Assembly: GCA_013396995.1 (NCBI GenBank)
Contig: VWZP01007387.1
Span: 1 to 64,000, forward strand
DNA: 64,000 nt
Direction of reading: 5' to 3'
From: Dicaeum eximium
Taxonomy: Eukaryota > Chordata > Aves > Passeriformes > Dicaeidae
In this document: positions 13,405-28,104 of the stretch, one piece after another
Numbering within the stretch: position 1 is the first letter of the stretch
Layout of the letters: each line of letters begins with the position of its first letter
Notes under the pieces: model-generated
Database searches by the model: none
The model's input: the letters and a program-made list of their open reading frames with translations, nothing else
Told to the model about the DNA's origin: nothing
Program-made: the position numbers and the translations under genes

Positions 13405-13960
13405 ACATAACCATGGAATGGTTTGGGTTGGGAGGCACCTTAAAGCCACCCTCTGCCNTCAGTGTCTTCTCTGTGAACCTGCTGGGGGTTCACAGGATGC
13501 CACTGTCCCCGTCACTGACCAAGATATTGAACAGCAGCAGTCCCAGTCTAAGCCCTGAGGACACCACTGGTCGCTTGGACACTGAGCCACTGACCACAAC
13601 TCCTTGGGAGTGACCATCCAGCCAATTCCTTACCCACCTTGTGGTCCACCCATGAAATCCATGTCTCTCCAGTTCAGAGACTGGGATCATGCAGGACAGT
13701 GTCTGATGCTTTGCACAAGTCCAGACATATGATTCAGCTGTCCTTCCCTCACCCCTCAACACTATAATCCTGTCATAGAAGGTCACCAAATTTGTCAGGC
13801 AGGATTTGCCCCTGGTGAAGCCATGCTGGCTGTCACAATCACCTCCTTATTTTGCATCTGCTGGAGCACACATCTGCTCCATCCTGCCGGGTCCTGAGGT
13901 GAGACTGCCTGGCCTGCAGCTCCCCAGACATTCCTTATTTCCCTGTTTAAAAATACATGT
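13405..13960 (-). mobile_element. CR1 LINE relic: reverse-transcriptase fragment joined to a 3' end
   Basis: Read on the minus strand, the sequence encodes recognisable LINE reverse-transcriptase blocks with frameshifts: a QHGFTRGKSCLTNL-like block, then HGFHGWTTRWVRNWLDG, then a damaged VTSGVPQGS-like block (here VVSSGLRLG) and LLFNILVSDGDSGI. At the low-coordinate end, GGAATGGTTTGGGTTGGGAG is the reverse complement of the CR1 3' terminus. The 3' end is joined almost directly to the RT region, so the intervening ORF2 part is deleted. The single ambiguous base (N) of the window, at 13458, lies at this join. The element is an inactive fossil. Confidence 0.88.
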
Positions 13961-16900
13961 ATTACATTACTGAAATTCCATTGCTGCCAGCCTTGTCTTT
14001 AGCAGATTGAGTGGGATTTAGTCCTGCTGCAATTCTAATAACTTAGTGAGGGGTTACACTCTGCACTGCTTTTGTTTGTTCTGTTGTGATGGGCTTCATT
14101 AGAGTGATTGAGAGAAGATAAACCCAACTAAACCCAGCCCCTGCTGTTTAGGCACCACATAAAAAAAGCCTCAAAGCTGCTGTTTGAGGGGGCTGATGTT
14201 CTAGATGAAGGGTCAGGAAGCAAAGAGAGGCCAAGGGTGGGAAGGTGCTTCAGTCATGCTCACAGAGTCATTCAGTGATGAAGGCAGGCGTAGGGCAGGG
14301 TGTCCTGAGCACCAAGCCACGTCACTATACCCACGCTGAGTCTCTGCTGTGACGCTCTGAGGCTTCAACTCATGTTCCATTTCCACAGCTTCCCTGTCAC
14401 TGCCTTTGTAACAGATCACACCTAAACCAGCTCCAGTCTGAACAGATCAGTTCACACAGCACAGTGTGGAACGTGTGTGGCTGCATTTTAGAATAACCCT
14501 GCTGGCCCTGCAGGGCTGCAGCTGCCCAGCTCAGGTGTGCCTGCACAGACACTGCAGGGGGAAGTGCTGCTGCTGCTCAGGTTGCCAGGGGCAGCTCAGA
14601 CATGTACTTGAGATAGGGGCCCTTCCCCAAGCCTGTGGGCCTGGGCTGTGAGGGCAAAGGTTGATACAGAAAATAGCAACCACAGTTCCTGTCTTGTGTT
14701 CTCAGCTCTGGCTGTGACTCATTACCTGAATTCTGTTTAAACTGCTGTGCCTCAGGGGACTCTTACCAGCACCTCTCCATATCCTGATAAATAAGCCCAC
14801 CATCCTTCTTGAGCATCCTGAATTTAGGGCCAATGGCTTCCCCACATCCTATGTAATCTGGGCAACACCTGGGACCTTAGCAGAAACTGGTGGTAAGTTT
14901 TCACTAAAATACATCAGCAAAAGAGAAAAGAAAGCAAAGAAATTCTGAGAGATAATGTGCAGTGGCACTGCATTAAGGAAGAAGAAAACAGTAAAATTTC
15001 TTCTTTGCCATTGTGGTGAAATTGCATCTATAGCATGGTGTTCTGTCATGGGCTCCCCATTGACACAGTTTGTAGGCAGTTTAGAAAAAATGACACAAGT
15101 GATGAGGGAGCTGAAAAGACTGACTTGTGAAGAAAGATTAAATTAACACAATTAAATATGTACAGCTTGGCTCAGCAATGACTGGGGGTCCTGAAAACCA
15201 CCTGCCAATAGCTGAAGGGTTTGAATACAGGAAGGGCAAACCAGTTTGTTATGGAGTGCTGTCAGGAGAAGGGAAAGGGAATGGAGTAAAGGCAGCAAGG
15301 CTAAAGCCCAGGAGTCTCCTGCCATTGATGTATAGACGCTCCATGAACCGTGCAACTAAACAGAGAGACACGTCCAAGACTTGTGGAAATAAATGTCCAG
15401 AGCACAAATACTGAAACAGCTCTGATATCCAGAACTGGAACACTGCAAGGGAAAATGCTCTGAAGCCAGTGTAAAATTCACTTCACCTACTGCAAGCTCC
15501 TGGGCAAGTGTTTTGAGTTCAGAGTTGCAAAGAGGCACCGAGAGAAAGGAGTGGCCCCTGTGAGCCCGGGCAGTGTCACCTAACAAAGGTGTTGGCATCG
15601 CAGACATGGAGGGACAGCAGCCCTGTGGGGCAGAGCTCCTGGTGACACTGAGAAGGATCTCCAGGAGAGGACACTTGAATGAGTCCCACTGTGCTGCGTT
15701 TCCATGAGCCTGTCCCTGAATGCAGCTGAGGAGCAGAGTCAAAACACAGGGAGGCAACTTCTTTACAAGTGCAGCTTTCAGCCTCACCCCTCAGTTTTCT
15801 TTTGCACACATATTTTCAGTCTCAGAGCAAACTGAAACTGGTCCAACTCTTGCTAATTGCCTGGTATTGCACAGAGCTCTCACAAAACCAGGGACTAATC
15901 ACAGACCCGTGCTGGGGAGTGTGTGTGTGAAGCACAGCTACACCTGTTAAGGTCCTGCAGGCAGCCTTCATAACTCTGCTAAAAAGCACAATGTTGCCCT
16001 AATGCAGGAGAGAATTTCACCTTATATCTGTAAAACAGAAAGCATTACAATCCCCAACTTACTCACAATATTATGAATTTCTTAATCTATTTGCAAAAAA
16101 ACCCAGAACTCTCTGGATGAAAGAGCAAAGGGCTGATACTTGTCCAGGTTCCCTGGACGTTACCAGCTCTGCAGACAATCAGCATTATGTTATGGACAAA
16201 GAGTAAACAAAACCTCACCTTTCTACAAATTATCCCACTGCCATTAACTGATACCTCCCAAACCAAGAACAATCAGCTCAGTTATTCCCAAATCAATCCA
16301 GCTTTTTATTCTTAGGTAGTAAAGCTCTATATCCAGTCATCCTGTACAACCTGTAGACACCCCAAAAGAACAACAGCCCAAAGGTCAGGGACAACTTTTT
16401 CCCCAGTATCTCCTCAGACAGTCCTTTCCAGCATATCTGATTTGCAAGCTGCTGGAAGTTCAGCTCAGAGTATCTTTGGAAATTACAAAGTACTGAGTGC
16501 ACACCTTAGAGAAAAAGCAACACAGATAAGATCGGGATATCAGTTTCAGCTAAAACGTTGGGATTGTGCTTGAAAAAAATCAAATGCTTTCAAATTACCG
16601 AGCTTATCTCTTTGCCTTGTGTTTTTCCTGTGCCTTGAAGACATCTGTGCTCAAAGCTTCTCCCTTTCTCTGGACAATGGGGGCTGCAAAGGAGCCTTTT
16701 CAGTGTGTCAGGTCAATAGTCCAAAGACTGAGGATTTGTGCTATAGATAGTAACAGCATCAAAGAGGCCATTACATCTTCAGCACCAGTAATCCCCATTT
16801 TAAAAACTCCATTATCTGACTGGTTCTTCCTTTGCTTGTCACGTAATCCTTGTTGTTGTGGTAACTCAGGAACGAGTGCTGGGAGCTTAACAGAGCCGAT

Positions 16901-19900
16901 GGAATTGCCTGTCCCTGGATTTAGTCAGGATGGTTATGGGCAAGAGAGAAAGAAATCAGGGACTAATGGAGAGTTCAAAGATAATAACTGAGCCAGGAAT
17001 ACAGTCTGGGAAGGTGCTGCTGCAATTCTGAAATACTTATCAGACTTTCTTTGGGACTGACCTTTTTTCTGATTTCCATGAATCATTCAAGATCAAATGC
17101 CTGACTCTATTTTTTAGAAAACCATTCAGTGTAAGTCATAAATAGTGAACAGGTCTGTTCTCTGGATCAGAGATTGCTGAATTTCTACAGAAATCAATGT
17201 CTGCTCCTGGGATGATGGAAAATGGGTTCTTTTATTAACCAGAACATCAATTATTTGTTAATATTTATATCCTCTTCTAGAAAATTAGATGTCTTGGGAG
17301 AACAAAAAGATGCAGCACCTCTCTGCTCCTGGGCTGCCAGCTGTAGTTCAGTTCAAACTGGTACAAACTCAATGTACTGACCTCCACAGGAGCATTTGGC
17401 TTCTTTTGGAGGACATGGGCTGTAACTCAGGCAGCTGTCTTCTCTCTGATCACTGAACTGAAGGCAGAAATGAGACTCATTTCCCATCAAAACCAAAAAG
17501 GAACCCAATAGGTTTGTAAACCCATCATGGCTTAGCTGGGGAAGAATCCCTTGCTTTCAAAGACACTTCTCAGTAACCAAAAATGAGCCACAAAGAAGCA
17601 GCTGAGAGTGAGAGTGATCATCCCTCTGATCTGGAAGAGTCCATCAGGTGTAAGAAAGACCATGCTGCCAAGTGCATCTATATCCCAAATGCAACCTCTT
17701 GTCACCAGAGCCCTCAGCAGCCCAGGAAAAAAACAGGTTTCTGCAGGATTAGGGAGAGATTATCACAAAGCTATCTTCCTAAGAACCTGCTAAAATAGGG
17801 AGCACAAAGAACAGTAATGGCACTGAACATTGCCAGATCATCTTTAACTCTCAGGAATCTGATGCAAAGTCTGTTTGAAAACAGCTTTTGTAGAGACAAT
17901 GCCTCAGGTAGCCCCAAGGCACAGGACCCATGACTAAACAGTACCAAATGAGAAAATGTGGCTGCTCCCTTAACAAGCAGCCTCTGTAGTGCTTCTCCTG
18001 TGTGGGACTGAAAGGACTCAGCACACAGCTGGAGCACCTGATGGAAATATGGACTTTTGGGGAACAGCCTAATATTTAGCCTCAAACTGGAGCAAAGTAC
18101 CCTGTGGAGCAGAAGCCAAGCCATGTCTGAAAGGATAGCTCAGGAGCCTGTAAAATATGAAGATGCTAAAGTGATTAGGAAATAAGGCAGCTATTGGGTT
18201 GCCTTAAAATTAAATAGTTAGGAATTAAGGAAGAAAAGATATCCCCATGTCAAGCTGCTGAATGTGCGAAGGAGGGTAGGAAAAAGATGTTTCCTTTAGA
18301 AAAGGCTCCCAGTCTTTGGTCAGTAAATCAGATGTGCTGGGGATGGATGCAAATTCTCCAGTGCTGCTTAATGAATGGCAGCTGGCACACATCAAGGGCT
18401 GAAGGGATGTGATAGCTGGAATCTCCTGCCTGGCGCCGAGGGAGGGGGCACCATCATCCTTCTCTGCCTCCACTGTCACCACAGCAAAGGTGTGACATCT
18501 CTTTCTGGCTGCAGTGTTCCGACACCAAGCAGCCTCAACAAGAGTGATTTATTACTGTGTGCTCTCCCTTTATTCAGTGCTGTGAATTTGCAGGAAACAG
18601 CAGTTAAAGAAATGGGAAGATAAACCTGGATTTCAAATTGCCTTGGTGTGACACTTCGGCAAACAACAGAACTGCTTTCCTGTAACTTGTTTGTGATGAT
18701 CAGGCTGTGACTGGCTGTAGGAGATTCATGGCATTGGAATGAAGGGAACAGCATCCTGGCATTCCCAGTGCCAGACAGGTTGCAGGAGGAGACAGGGAAG
18801 GGAGCACTCATCTTTTAATGACACATCTCTCTTCAAGCTGTGGAGTTGGGATCCTTGGTCCTGCACCCAGCCCTGCCCTGATCTCTCTTTTTTCCATGTT
18901 TGTTCCTGAGTTCTCTGACTTTTCTGGACCTGTAATGGTCACCAGCCCTGTCCTGCATTCCCAGCTGAGGTGCTGTGGGGCTGTGCCCCATTTGGGAGGA
19001 TGCTGCCCCTGTCTGTGCCTGGCTCAGCTGCTGACCTGCCTTTCCCTGTGGAACAGCCCTGCTCTTCCTGCTCCTTTAGCAATTCCACCTCTTCGTGAGG
19101 GCAAGGGGTGTGTGCGTCAGAGGGGTGGAGTGCTTGGGGGTGAGAAATTGGAGAAACAATTCTTCGATCATCACTTTCTCTTTTGTAGTTCTCTCCTTTT
19201 GCATACATTCATCATGGAATTCACTGTCAGTAACAAAATTAAATGATGGTCTCAGGACTAACTAGGGTGGGGGATATGCTAAGGAGTGTTTAATGAATTT
19301 GGGACAGGGTTCAAAAAAGCCACTGGAGAATGGCAATGGCAACCAGAGCCTCAAGAACAAAGCCAGCTCACACTGCTCCACCTGCAGAGAGCCAGAACCA
19401 ATGTCTGCACCTGATGACTGCACTGAGAGCACTAAATGATTTCAGGTCTGCTCCCAGAATAAAACTGCCTTGCCTATTAAGAACTGAATGAGCCATGGAA
19501 AGCAAACTTTCTCCCTTTTTAGAGCGGCGCATGCAAGGATAGGACAAGGTTTTCTGCTTGAATCATTTGATAAATATGCAAAACTCTGGAATTCTTCAGG
19601 GCTGTTAAATATTTATCATTATGAAAACCTTTCAGTGGGAGTGTAATTTGAAAAGAAGGCACAAGCTTTTGGGCAGGTAAGTAATCTGCAGGATGCCTCA
19701 GTTTCCCAGATTAAGCTTTTCACAACATAGGCACAAACTACTTCCAATGGGATGTGCCCCTGTCAAAAGATATTAAAGCATGAGTGGATGCACTGAAGTA
19801 TGCTTCTATTCCATAGATGGATTTGCCTTCATGTCCTATTCAATTTAAAGTAATGAAATTATAAAATCTCAGTACAACAGCATAAAGAAAATGCTGCTCA

Positions 19901-20867
19901 TGCTGCAGAGCTCACAGCAAATTGTACTCATGTCTCACTCAAGCATGTGAATTGCAATGATGCTCATTTCCCAGCAGTGTGCCTCCTAGGGAACTTAATA
20001 GACTTCTTGCCCTTCTTCAAGAAGAGGATTTTAATATCCCAAACTTGCAAATAGGGTTATATGCAATTCCATGGCTCCCCCAAGGTTACACCAACTCGGT
20101 TTCCAATCCAAGCACTAGACAGTTACTAAGCAAAGTAAATTTCAAGTGTAGCTCCCACACCGGGGAAGATGTCCAGAAACAAACCTGCCTTAAAGCCAGA
20201 GCAGATCTATCTGTGAGGATGATTTGTCACACACTCAGGGGCCCTTTGCTTGCCTTGCTTTTAAGTTTATCTAGAGAAAAGGTCGGGATTCGTGCACTGA
20301 ACTCTGGACACTTCCAGCTTCTAGAACTGTTGGATGGACAACAGAGCCTGGATCAAACTTGAGCCTTTCAAACACCCTCGTGCCCCACAGAAAACACGGA
20401 GCCCCCCAGAGCAGGATTGCCTGGAGAGATTGTGGCCCTCGGAGCACTCAGCTCATCAGTGCAGTTAGGAACAAAGGACTTTTCCCGACAGTTCTGAACG
20501 GCATTAACTCTGAGTATCTGTGCCTCACGGGTGCGAGTGGCAGCACTTTACAGCAGAGGGACCCCGCAGCTGTGCGGGATCCTTGTGTCGCATCCCGCAG
20601 GAATGTGGTGAGGTCGCAACTGGGGCAGGGACTGACACGGAAAGAGCCTTTCGAGCTCACTCACCCAACACCCATTAAACAGCAGCAAGACACGCACATC
20701 TGTCCAAAAGCTCTCTGCCTGCATTGTTACAGGTTTTTGAGAGGTAGATGGATGGATGAGACCAGTGAATAAGTGGGACAGTGGGAATGCTTCAAAAATA
20801 GCATCCCCTCCCACTAATAGATCCTCTGCTCTGTACCTGAAGGGGAAACAGCCTGTTTGCTGAGCCT

Positions 20868-20887
20868 TTCTTCTTCTTCTTCTTCTT
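20868..20887. repeat. (TTC)n microsatellite
   Basis: Uninterrupted run of about six TTC triplets following CTGAGCCTT and ending before GCTACTAC. Confidence 0.85.
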
Positions 20888-21063
20888 GCTACTACACAGA
20901 GCTCTGAAAATAGATCAGTAAACAGCTCTGGGGGAAAAGGTATAATTGATGATGTCTTGGACAGAGGCATCCTGTTGATAATCAGACTGTGATAAAAAGG
21001 CATTTTCTACACCATATATTTGCACTTTTTTCCCCCACCGAAGTGATGGTGGTTCTTTTTGGT

Positions 21064-21117
21064 GGTTTTGAGGTTCTTTTGAGGGTTTTTTTTTTGTGGT
21101 TTTGAGGTTCTTTTGAG
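21064..21117. repeat. Two-copy 34-bp T/G-rich tandem repeat
   Basis: GGTTTTGAGGTTCTTTTGAG is present exactly at 21064-21083 and again at 21098-21117, separated by a poly-T run. It is strand-asymmetric (almost no A or C on the + strand). Confidence 0.85.
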
Positions 21118-24100
21118 TTTGTCTGAAGTATGTATTAGCCACAAAGTACATGAGATAGTACCACCCAACCTTAACAATATTTTGTATAGCCCCTGGCCTG
21201 AGTCTGATATACATTTCCTTTTGTGCTCCTTTACTAGCAAATACTGGTTTCTCTAACTTGGTCTTTTAGCTCAAGCTGAACTTAGTATTGGTGGTCCAAT
21301 GTTTTATATTGTCAAAACCAAGATGGGGATATGGAAGGAGAACCCTCGAAGAGTCTAAAGTGTGATGGTCATTAAACAGCAAACACATGAAAGACACAAA
21401 ACCTTTTAAATAATGTGTGCCTAACAATTCACTCAATGTTTTTCCACATCTACAAATGTTATCTTTCACTAAACCACCCAAAATAATAACATGAATCTGT
21501 GATTTTTACCTTGTACTCTTAATTCGGAAGATGCTGCATTCAAGAAGGACCAAATGCTTTGTGAATAAAAAGAAAGAAAAAATTGGGATGTAACTATGTT
21601 GTTGGAGGAACTGTATTTAAACTGCCACAGCCAGCAAGCTCAGCCAGAGAGGCAAACTTAAAATACATCAGATTTCTCCAAGTGCACTGTTGCTTACACA
21701 GGAGAAATTATACAGGCATCCTCTCCAGATGGCACAGGCAATTGGAAATCTTTGTGCCAACACAGCATGTGGATCAATGAATTCTTCAAAATCTGATTTA
21801 ATGTAAGATATTTCGGAGTATCTGCACTGATGACACTGGGATGGATTCTTGGCCGTTTGCTCAGTGACCCTGAGAGCAGAGTTAAGCCCATGAACCCAAA
21901 GCTGAGCATGCTTTGGAAAAGAGCTTCACACAAATGGCTCTCACCACTGCTGAGAGCAGGAAAAGAACCCCATCCAATTCCAGATTCCACAATGACATTA
22001 ATATAGCAAAAGCACAGATTAATTAAGCAGTAAAGCTTCCACCTCCAGACCTCAGAGGCAGAAGGAATGATATAACCAATTAATATACAAAAGCAGAAAT
22101 AGAGCAGGCAGCTGCCTGGAATCCCATTAAATTCTAAAATAAGAACAGCGCTGAAAATAACATTTAATTTTATGAACTTTTTACTTGGAAAAAAACTTAT
22201 TTGATCAGTAAGATCTATGCAAGTAAAAGGATGATTCTAGGATTTCACACTAACAACAGAAATAATAACATAATTTAGCTGATTTATGCATTTACAGGGT
22301 TTGATTAGTGGCTACTGAATAATTAGTGACCTGGAGGTTATATCCAGCACTTATGTATTTGAAATATTAAGAAGTACTTGAAATTCAAAACCCGCTAATA
22401 CTTGACTACTGGAAGACAGAAAACTTTCTGAACCAGTTCCTTTCAAATGGCTCTATGCACTGAGCTTTTTAATGTCTATTAACAGTTAATAATTCTTAAT
22501 TATTAATTCTTAATCTTAGTACCATTCTGCTACTAACCATGAGACTTCTACCAGCATCCAGTATCCTACTGGATATTCTCCTGAGGTTCTTGATGCTCTA
22601 CAAAGCTGCACCCTGAAATATTGATCAGGATGCTGATCAATAATTCCTGACCTACCACACACCTGAAACTTTTTATGGAAAGAAAATGTACAGGATCTCT
22701 TGATCCTTCGCAGAATCCTCTTTATGATCCAGTTAGAAGATGTCCAATCTGGGCATGAGATAGCAGAAATAATCAATTTGTTTTTCTTACTTGAGACTTG
22801 TGCTCTGTCAAGCACCTTTTGTATTATACCAGGATAAGCTGCTTCCAAGAGAATGATATGTAGATTCCCAGGGAATAAAGCAAGCAGTCAAAAGGGTCCT
22901 GCAGTGACACAATCCTGCTGTAGGACCCTGTGCTGGTGTCCCTGGTTCTGTCGTGGCACCAGGACAGAGATCCAGGCATCCCTGGATGTCCCTGCCTTCC
23001 CCAAGGACACACCACAATGGCCCTGCCAGAACAGGAATAAAAGAGAAAAGCCTTTGTGAGTCATGGGCAGAGCTTTCCAACAGTTGCTACAGGAGCATTT
23101 CAGAACTTTACAGAGAGGTAACAATTACTCTCCCTGGTTTTCAATAGCTGCAAATCTTTCCACTGCCTGCAGTGAGCTGAATGCAGCAACAGCAAGGTGA
23201 GTGCTGCCGAGGGGAGCTGTGTCAGTGCAGCATTAATGCACACTTAAATCTTAGGGAATTCAGTGGGAATACTACATCCCTTACCCTGCACTAAAATACC
23301 TTTCAGAGTGCTGGGAGCACCATGAGTAATACCTGTCACTGGTTCTTAAGTCCTCTCAGTAGGGGGAGAGCATGTGCAGGTCAGCTGGAGCGAGCTCCAC
23401 CTCCCAGATTTGGTGTCAAATGTCAGGATGTTGTGCACCTCGCGCTGAGGCAGAGGGAGCCCACACCTGTCAAGGTCCTTGGCTCCTTTCCAGAGGGTAA
23501 CAGTGATGAATGCATTACTCATGAGTGATTTGTTTGACCAGACCCGGGTGCCTGCAGTCAGATCTAAGACATTGACTCATCTCTCCCCACTGTCAATGCA
23601 GGCACAGCTCCACTGCTACTGAGAACACAGAGACTGAGGAGACTCAGGGAGGCTGCAGAGTTAATATTTTCCTTCAATAAATAAGTCTTCAGATTGTTTT
23701 TACTATGAAATGCACAAGTGTCCAGATGCTTCTCTGCAGCTTTTAATTATGAACACCCTGAGCCAGTTTTATGCAGCCTTCGGGTGGGTGTTCAGAATAC
23801 AATGGGAGTGTGTTTGACATCTCTGTAATGGTTTTTTTCTGGGAATGGATGTGCCATTCACAAGGAAATCCTATTCAATAACCTTCTTCTGTCAGCACAG
23901 TCAGAATTAATCACGTCCTCCATTACACATGGGAGAAGTTTCCATATCCCACAGGAATATGCTGCAGCCTGGGTAGAAATCCTCTCCCTGAGTTACTGAT
24001 TGTTTTGACAAGTAGGGTCAAAGTGTGCCCCACAATTACCCCGGGTTCTGAGCAGCTGCAGTGCTGGTGAGTGGAGGTGTGTATTTATGATTATAGATGA

Positions 24101-27100
24101 GCAGTTCTGTACTTCAGCAGCACTGAAGTGCCTCACAGTCCTTGTTTTCTGGATCTGACTGCACATCTGGATCTGACTGACACAAAGCAGTTCCACAAAA
24201 AGCTTGAGACCAAGCATAGCAGCATTCTGCTGACTTCCTCACCTTGCTACTGCTGCAGAGAAGTATTACAGAAGAAAACTCCTCCAGTCAGTTCCAATTT
24301 CTGGATAATACACTGGTCTGACAGCCTTCCCAACAGAAAGCTAAGTGGAAATAATTTTAAAGTCAGTGATTCATGTTTTCAGAGGCAGCGTATGGACTAC
24401 TGAGATTCTGACAGTGTTTAAAGCAAGGAAAGGCTGTTGCAAATTGACTGAGTGGAATCAAAGTACACCCCTGCCCACAGTTTAATAAAAACTAGCATCT
24501 AAACTGCAAACATTGTACAAGTAATACCTGAGCTCAACACCTCTAGGTGCTTCTGCTTTCCTGGGAATGCACAGAGATTCCGTTTGGCAAAGCTTCACCA
24601 CTGGCTTCTCGTAGAACTAGAATATGGGGCAGAAATTACACTTCCCTATTCTCAAAAGACAACAAGAACAAATAGGAAATAGATTTCCAAGCCAATCAGT
24701 CATGGTAGAATTATTGTCAAAGCTGATCTGGGAAAAAGGAACCCAAATTCCCTGTATCCAGAATTTAACACTGGTAAGAAAGCAAACAGAAATGTCCACC
24801 TACACTCCCAGAAAAACACAGAGAAAGTAATTAAAATTAACTTCCTGAGGATCCACAGACAGGAGAGCTTTGCCAATCCCTTGTGGAAATGAAACAAAGA
24901 TTGGCAAAGTGATAAATAAAGATTTATCTGTCGGCACAACAGAATGTGATTTAATACAGCAATATTCAAAGTCAAACATATAGAAAGAAAATACAGAAAC
25001 ATCTGAATATTAGGGGATTGTACTCTGACAGTGGCCTTGAAAAGAACTGCTTGTGTGAGGCCGTGGGGCTTCTGTGACCATGGACTATAAGTAGCTGAGG
25101 AGTGAGGAAGTGTGAAGATCTGGGAAAAAGAGGTCTTAAGAAAAAAAAAAAAAAACCTCTGTAAAATGCTAGCCAAAACATCATCCCTTCCATGTAGAGC
25201 TCAGGCTCCAGCAGTGTAGTCCAGGCCACAGGCACTTGGGTGTGCTACACTGCAACAGGTGACTGCCAGGCTGAAGGTGTCCTTCATCATTCTCCCCTCC
25301 CTGAGCTCAAGGACTGACTTGCCCAGGCTGCTCAGCTCCGGCTGCTGAAAGCCAGGCCTGTACTAGTTAAACCTGTGTGCTTGCTTTCCTGCTTGGAAAA
25401 AGCAGACTGGCTCTTGCCAAGGCCCTGCTGCCAGTGCTGCTAACAATCAGTGCCTTGCGTAGCTCCGGACATATTCCTGCCTCGTGTGCCATGCTTTTGG
25501 CTAACAATATGTCAATTCAAGTTACAACTGCTCCCAGGAAAGAGCCTAAAAATAGAGGCCTTCCAGGTGGCTCAGCAGACGGATCATTTGATATACATGG
25601 CAGAACAAGTTAGCCTTTTCAGAGTGTGCTTTTAGAGTAAAAATACCCCAGTACATTATGGCAGGAGTCAGTGCTAGCCTCAGACAAGAGGACCTCACTC
25701 AGGTGCCTGGCTGCAGGCAAACACTGGAGCCCTTCTCCTTCCTGCCATCTCCTCCAGGAAACTCCAGTAGGTTTGGCATCTGTGTACTGGAGAGGGAAGT
25801 GTTGCTCTGCCATGGCCTGTACCTCCCTCAGCTCACTGCTGTGAGCCTGTTACGTTTTCTAGCACCTGCTTTCCTTTCTGAGGGTGCCAGGTAAGCATGG
25901 GCTTGGCTAGGCAATAGCAATGTCCACCACACACACCCCCAGCTATTCCTCACAACATGGACAATGATTCCACCACCTTTCTCTAGCAGCCAGCAGGAAG
26001 AATCATTCCTACCCATCCCTAATTCAAAGCAGCTTTGAGACACTGCAGTTTTTCCCTTGAATTCCTGTTAGACTCACACCATTCTGCTTCAAGCCCAACA
26101 GCTGCCACTTGCATTGAAACCCTGCAGGAACAGCTGTCCCTGGCCACAGCAATACCTGACACAGAAACTGCTCCATCTATCCTACTCTGCAGGCCATCAG
26201 CCAGGGCTTCCCTGGATCCATTACTTCATTCAAGAACTTGGGACATAATCTTTAAATCAGGCTGCATGTTCCCAACAGAGTCCTGAATCCTCAGGAACCT
26301 GCACCCTGAACTGTACTCTTCCTTAGTACAATCCTTTTTTCCTGGAGCTCTGAACTCTGGTGTGTGAATAAAAGCACTGATCAACAACAGCATCTTAGTA
26401 CAGAGAGGATTCCAACGAAACCGCTCCTCTGAGAGCATCCATGAAATCTCAATACAATTGTAAAAATAAATTGTGCCCTGTCACTGTGCAAAAGGAAGAA
26501 GAAAAATGAATATTGAACAGCCACAGATCCAATCAGACATAGCTCCTGTCTCCCAGCCAAATTTATAATTACTTTTGCTATTTTATCACTATTCAAGCAA
26601 TGCAGTTCAATGCAGGAAGGTAACAAGAACAATTCTGAAGTTAACATGGGTGCAATGGAATTTGTAAACTCTCATATAAGAAAAGTCATCAGCTGGAACC
26701 TGAGTACCCTGACTTGTTCCCTTAAACCAGCAATGACTTCCCAGTGTCTTCTGGATCTTCACATCTTTAGAGAGTGGTCTGAAGTGCTCAGGCAGAGGAG
26801 CATTTTGTCTTCTATTTAACTCCTTTTTGGACATTTCTTTCCGGAATATTCTTCTCACCCTTGCAATAATATATCCATACACTTCAATAATAGTAAGTAT
26901 CATGACCACTATGGCACATGACCCAGATTAAATTTTAAAGCTATAACATTTGCTCAGATCTTCAGTTCTTAGTGTCACATCATTAACAGATATTCTCACC
27001 TCTGTTGTAAATAAAAGTTGTATTTCTAGCTCTCAGACTCACAAACTGGAGTTTGGGAAATGCTATGCACACACTATGAGTGTCTAAGCTTTTGCCATCC

Positions 27101-28104
27101 TAGAACCAAAGAGGGATGAAGTGGCTCATGAACTAATGCTGATGTGAATATTGCCCATCAGTGCATGTAAAATGCAAGGTGGTCTTAGGGGAGCAAGGGA
27201 GTTGCCTCCTGATGCCAATTCCAGAGGAACTTTGGGAAGGCTGAGGCTTTACATCCAGCTCATTTCAACTTCACAACTCGTAGTTATCCTGCAGTGCTCA
27301 TGGAATGAACGAACACATGATTCTGCTCAGGGATTACCAGTTGCAGAGGTCATGGCAAAAGGATGAACCCTTAACACTCACCTGTCAATTCTTAATTATT
27401 ATTTTTTTCAGAGACTTTGGTCAGGAGAAATTATTATTCATTTCCACATTTATGTGCATATGATACAACACTTAGATACTGTAACATGCAAACATTGCTC
27501 TATGTGTGGTTTCAGTGAGAAAAAATTCATTATCATCTGTAGCATGCTTTTTCCCCGAGCATTGTCTCTGACCCTCTGATTCTGAAGGTCATTTTCACTA
27601 ATTTACAACCATTTTAAGACAAAAATTCTGAGTTCAAAACCTATGACAAAATGACCCTGCTGGTTGTCCCCTGGCATATTTCAGGTAGCTGAGGATTTAC
27701 CCAGTTTTATCTGCTTTCATTCTGCCAACAGGGAGCAATGTGGAAATCCTTCTTCACGGAAATAATAACTAAGTTCAGAACTAAGTATCTGAAAATTGAG
27801 TGGCACTTCATGGTATACATTAAATAGTGATGAGTGGTGCTTGAGCTTAAACGATTTGGCAAATCTAGAAAAGGTCACGGAGCAATTAAGTAACCCCCAG
27901 AAGTTGTTTCAGGACATGTGTTCTTGCTTCTGGAAGGCTCATTATGAAAGCAGGTAGGAGACAGAGGATAAAGGTGTGCACGCTGCTGGAGTGGATAATG
28001 TGTGTGCTGTGTGCAAAATTCACTTCCCCAGCTGCTGGATATGATATGCTCAGAGTTTCTTTTAGTTTGAGTCATCTGGATATTTTTAAAGAATGAATAA
28101 AGGG

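Noticed and set aside
13490..13789. Minus-strand reverse-transcriptase-like frame as a functional gene
   Set aside because: It is a fragment of a CR1 LINE with damaged catalytic-region motifs and missing flanks.
19979..20772. Two adjacent + strand open frames (127 and 137 codons)
   Set aside because: Different frames, no family motif and no splice sites joining them; taken as chance.
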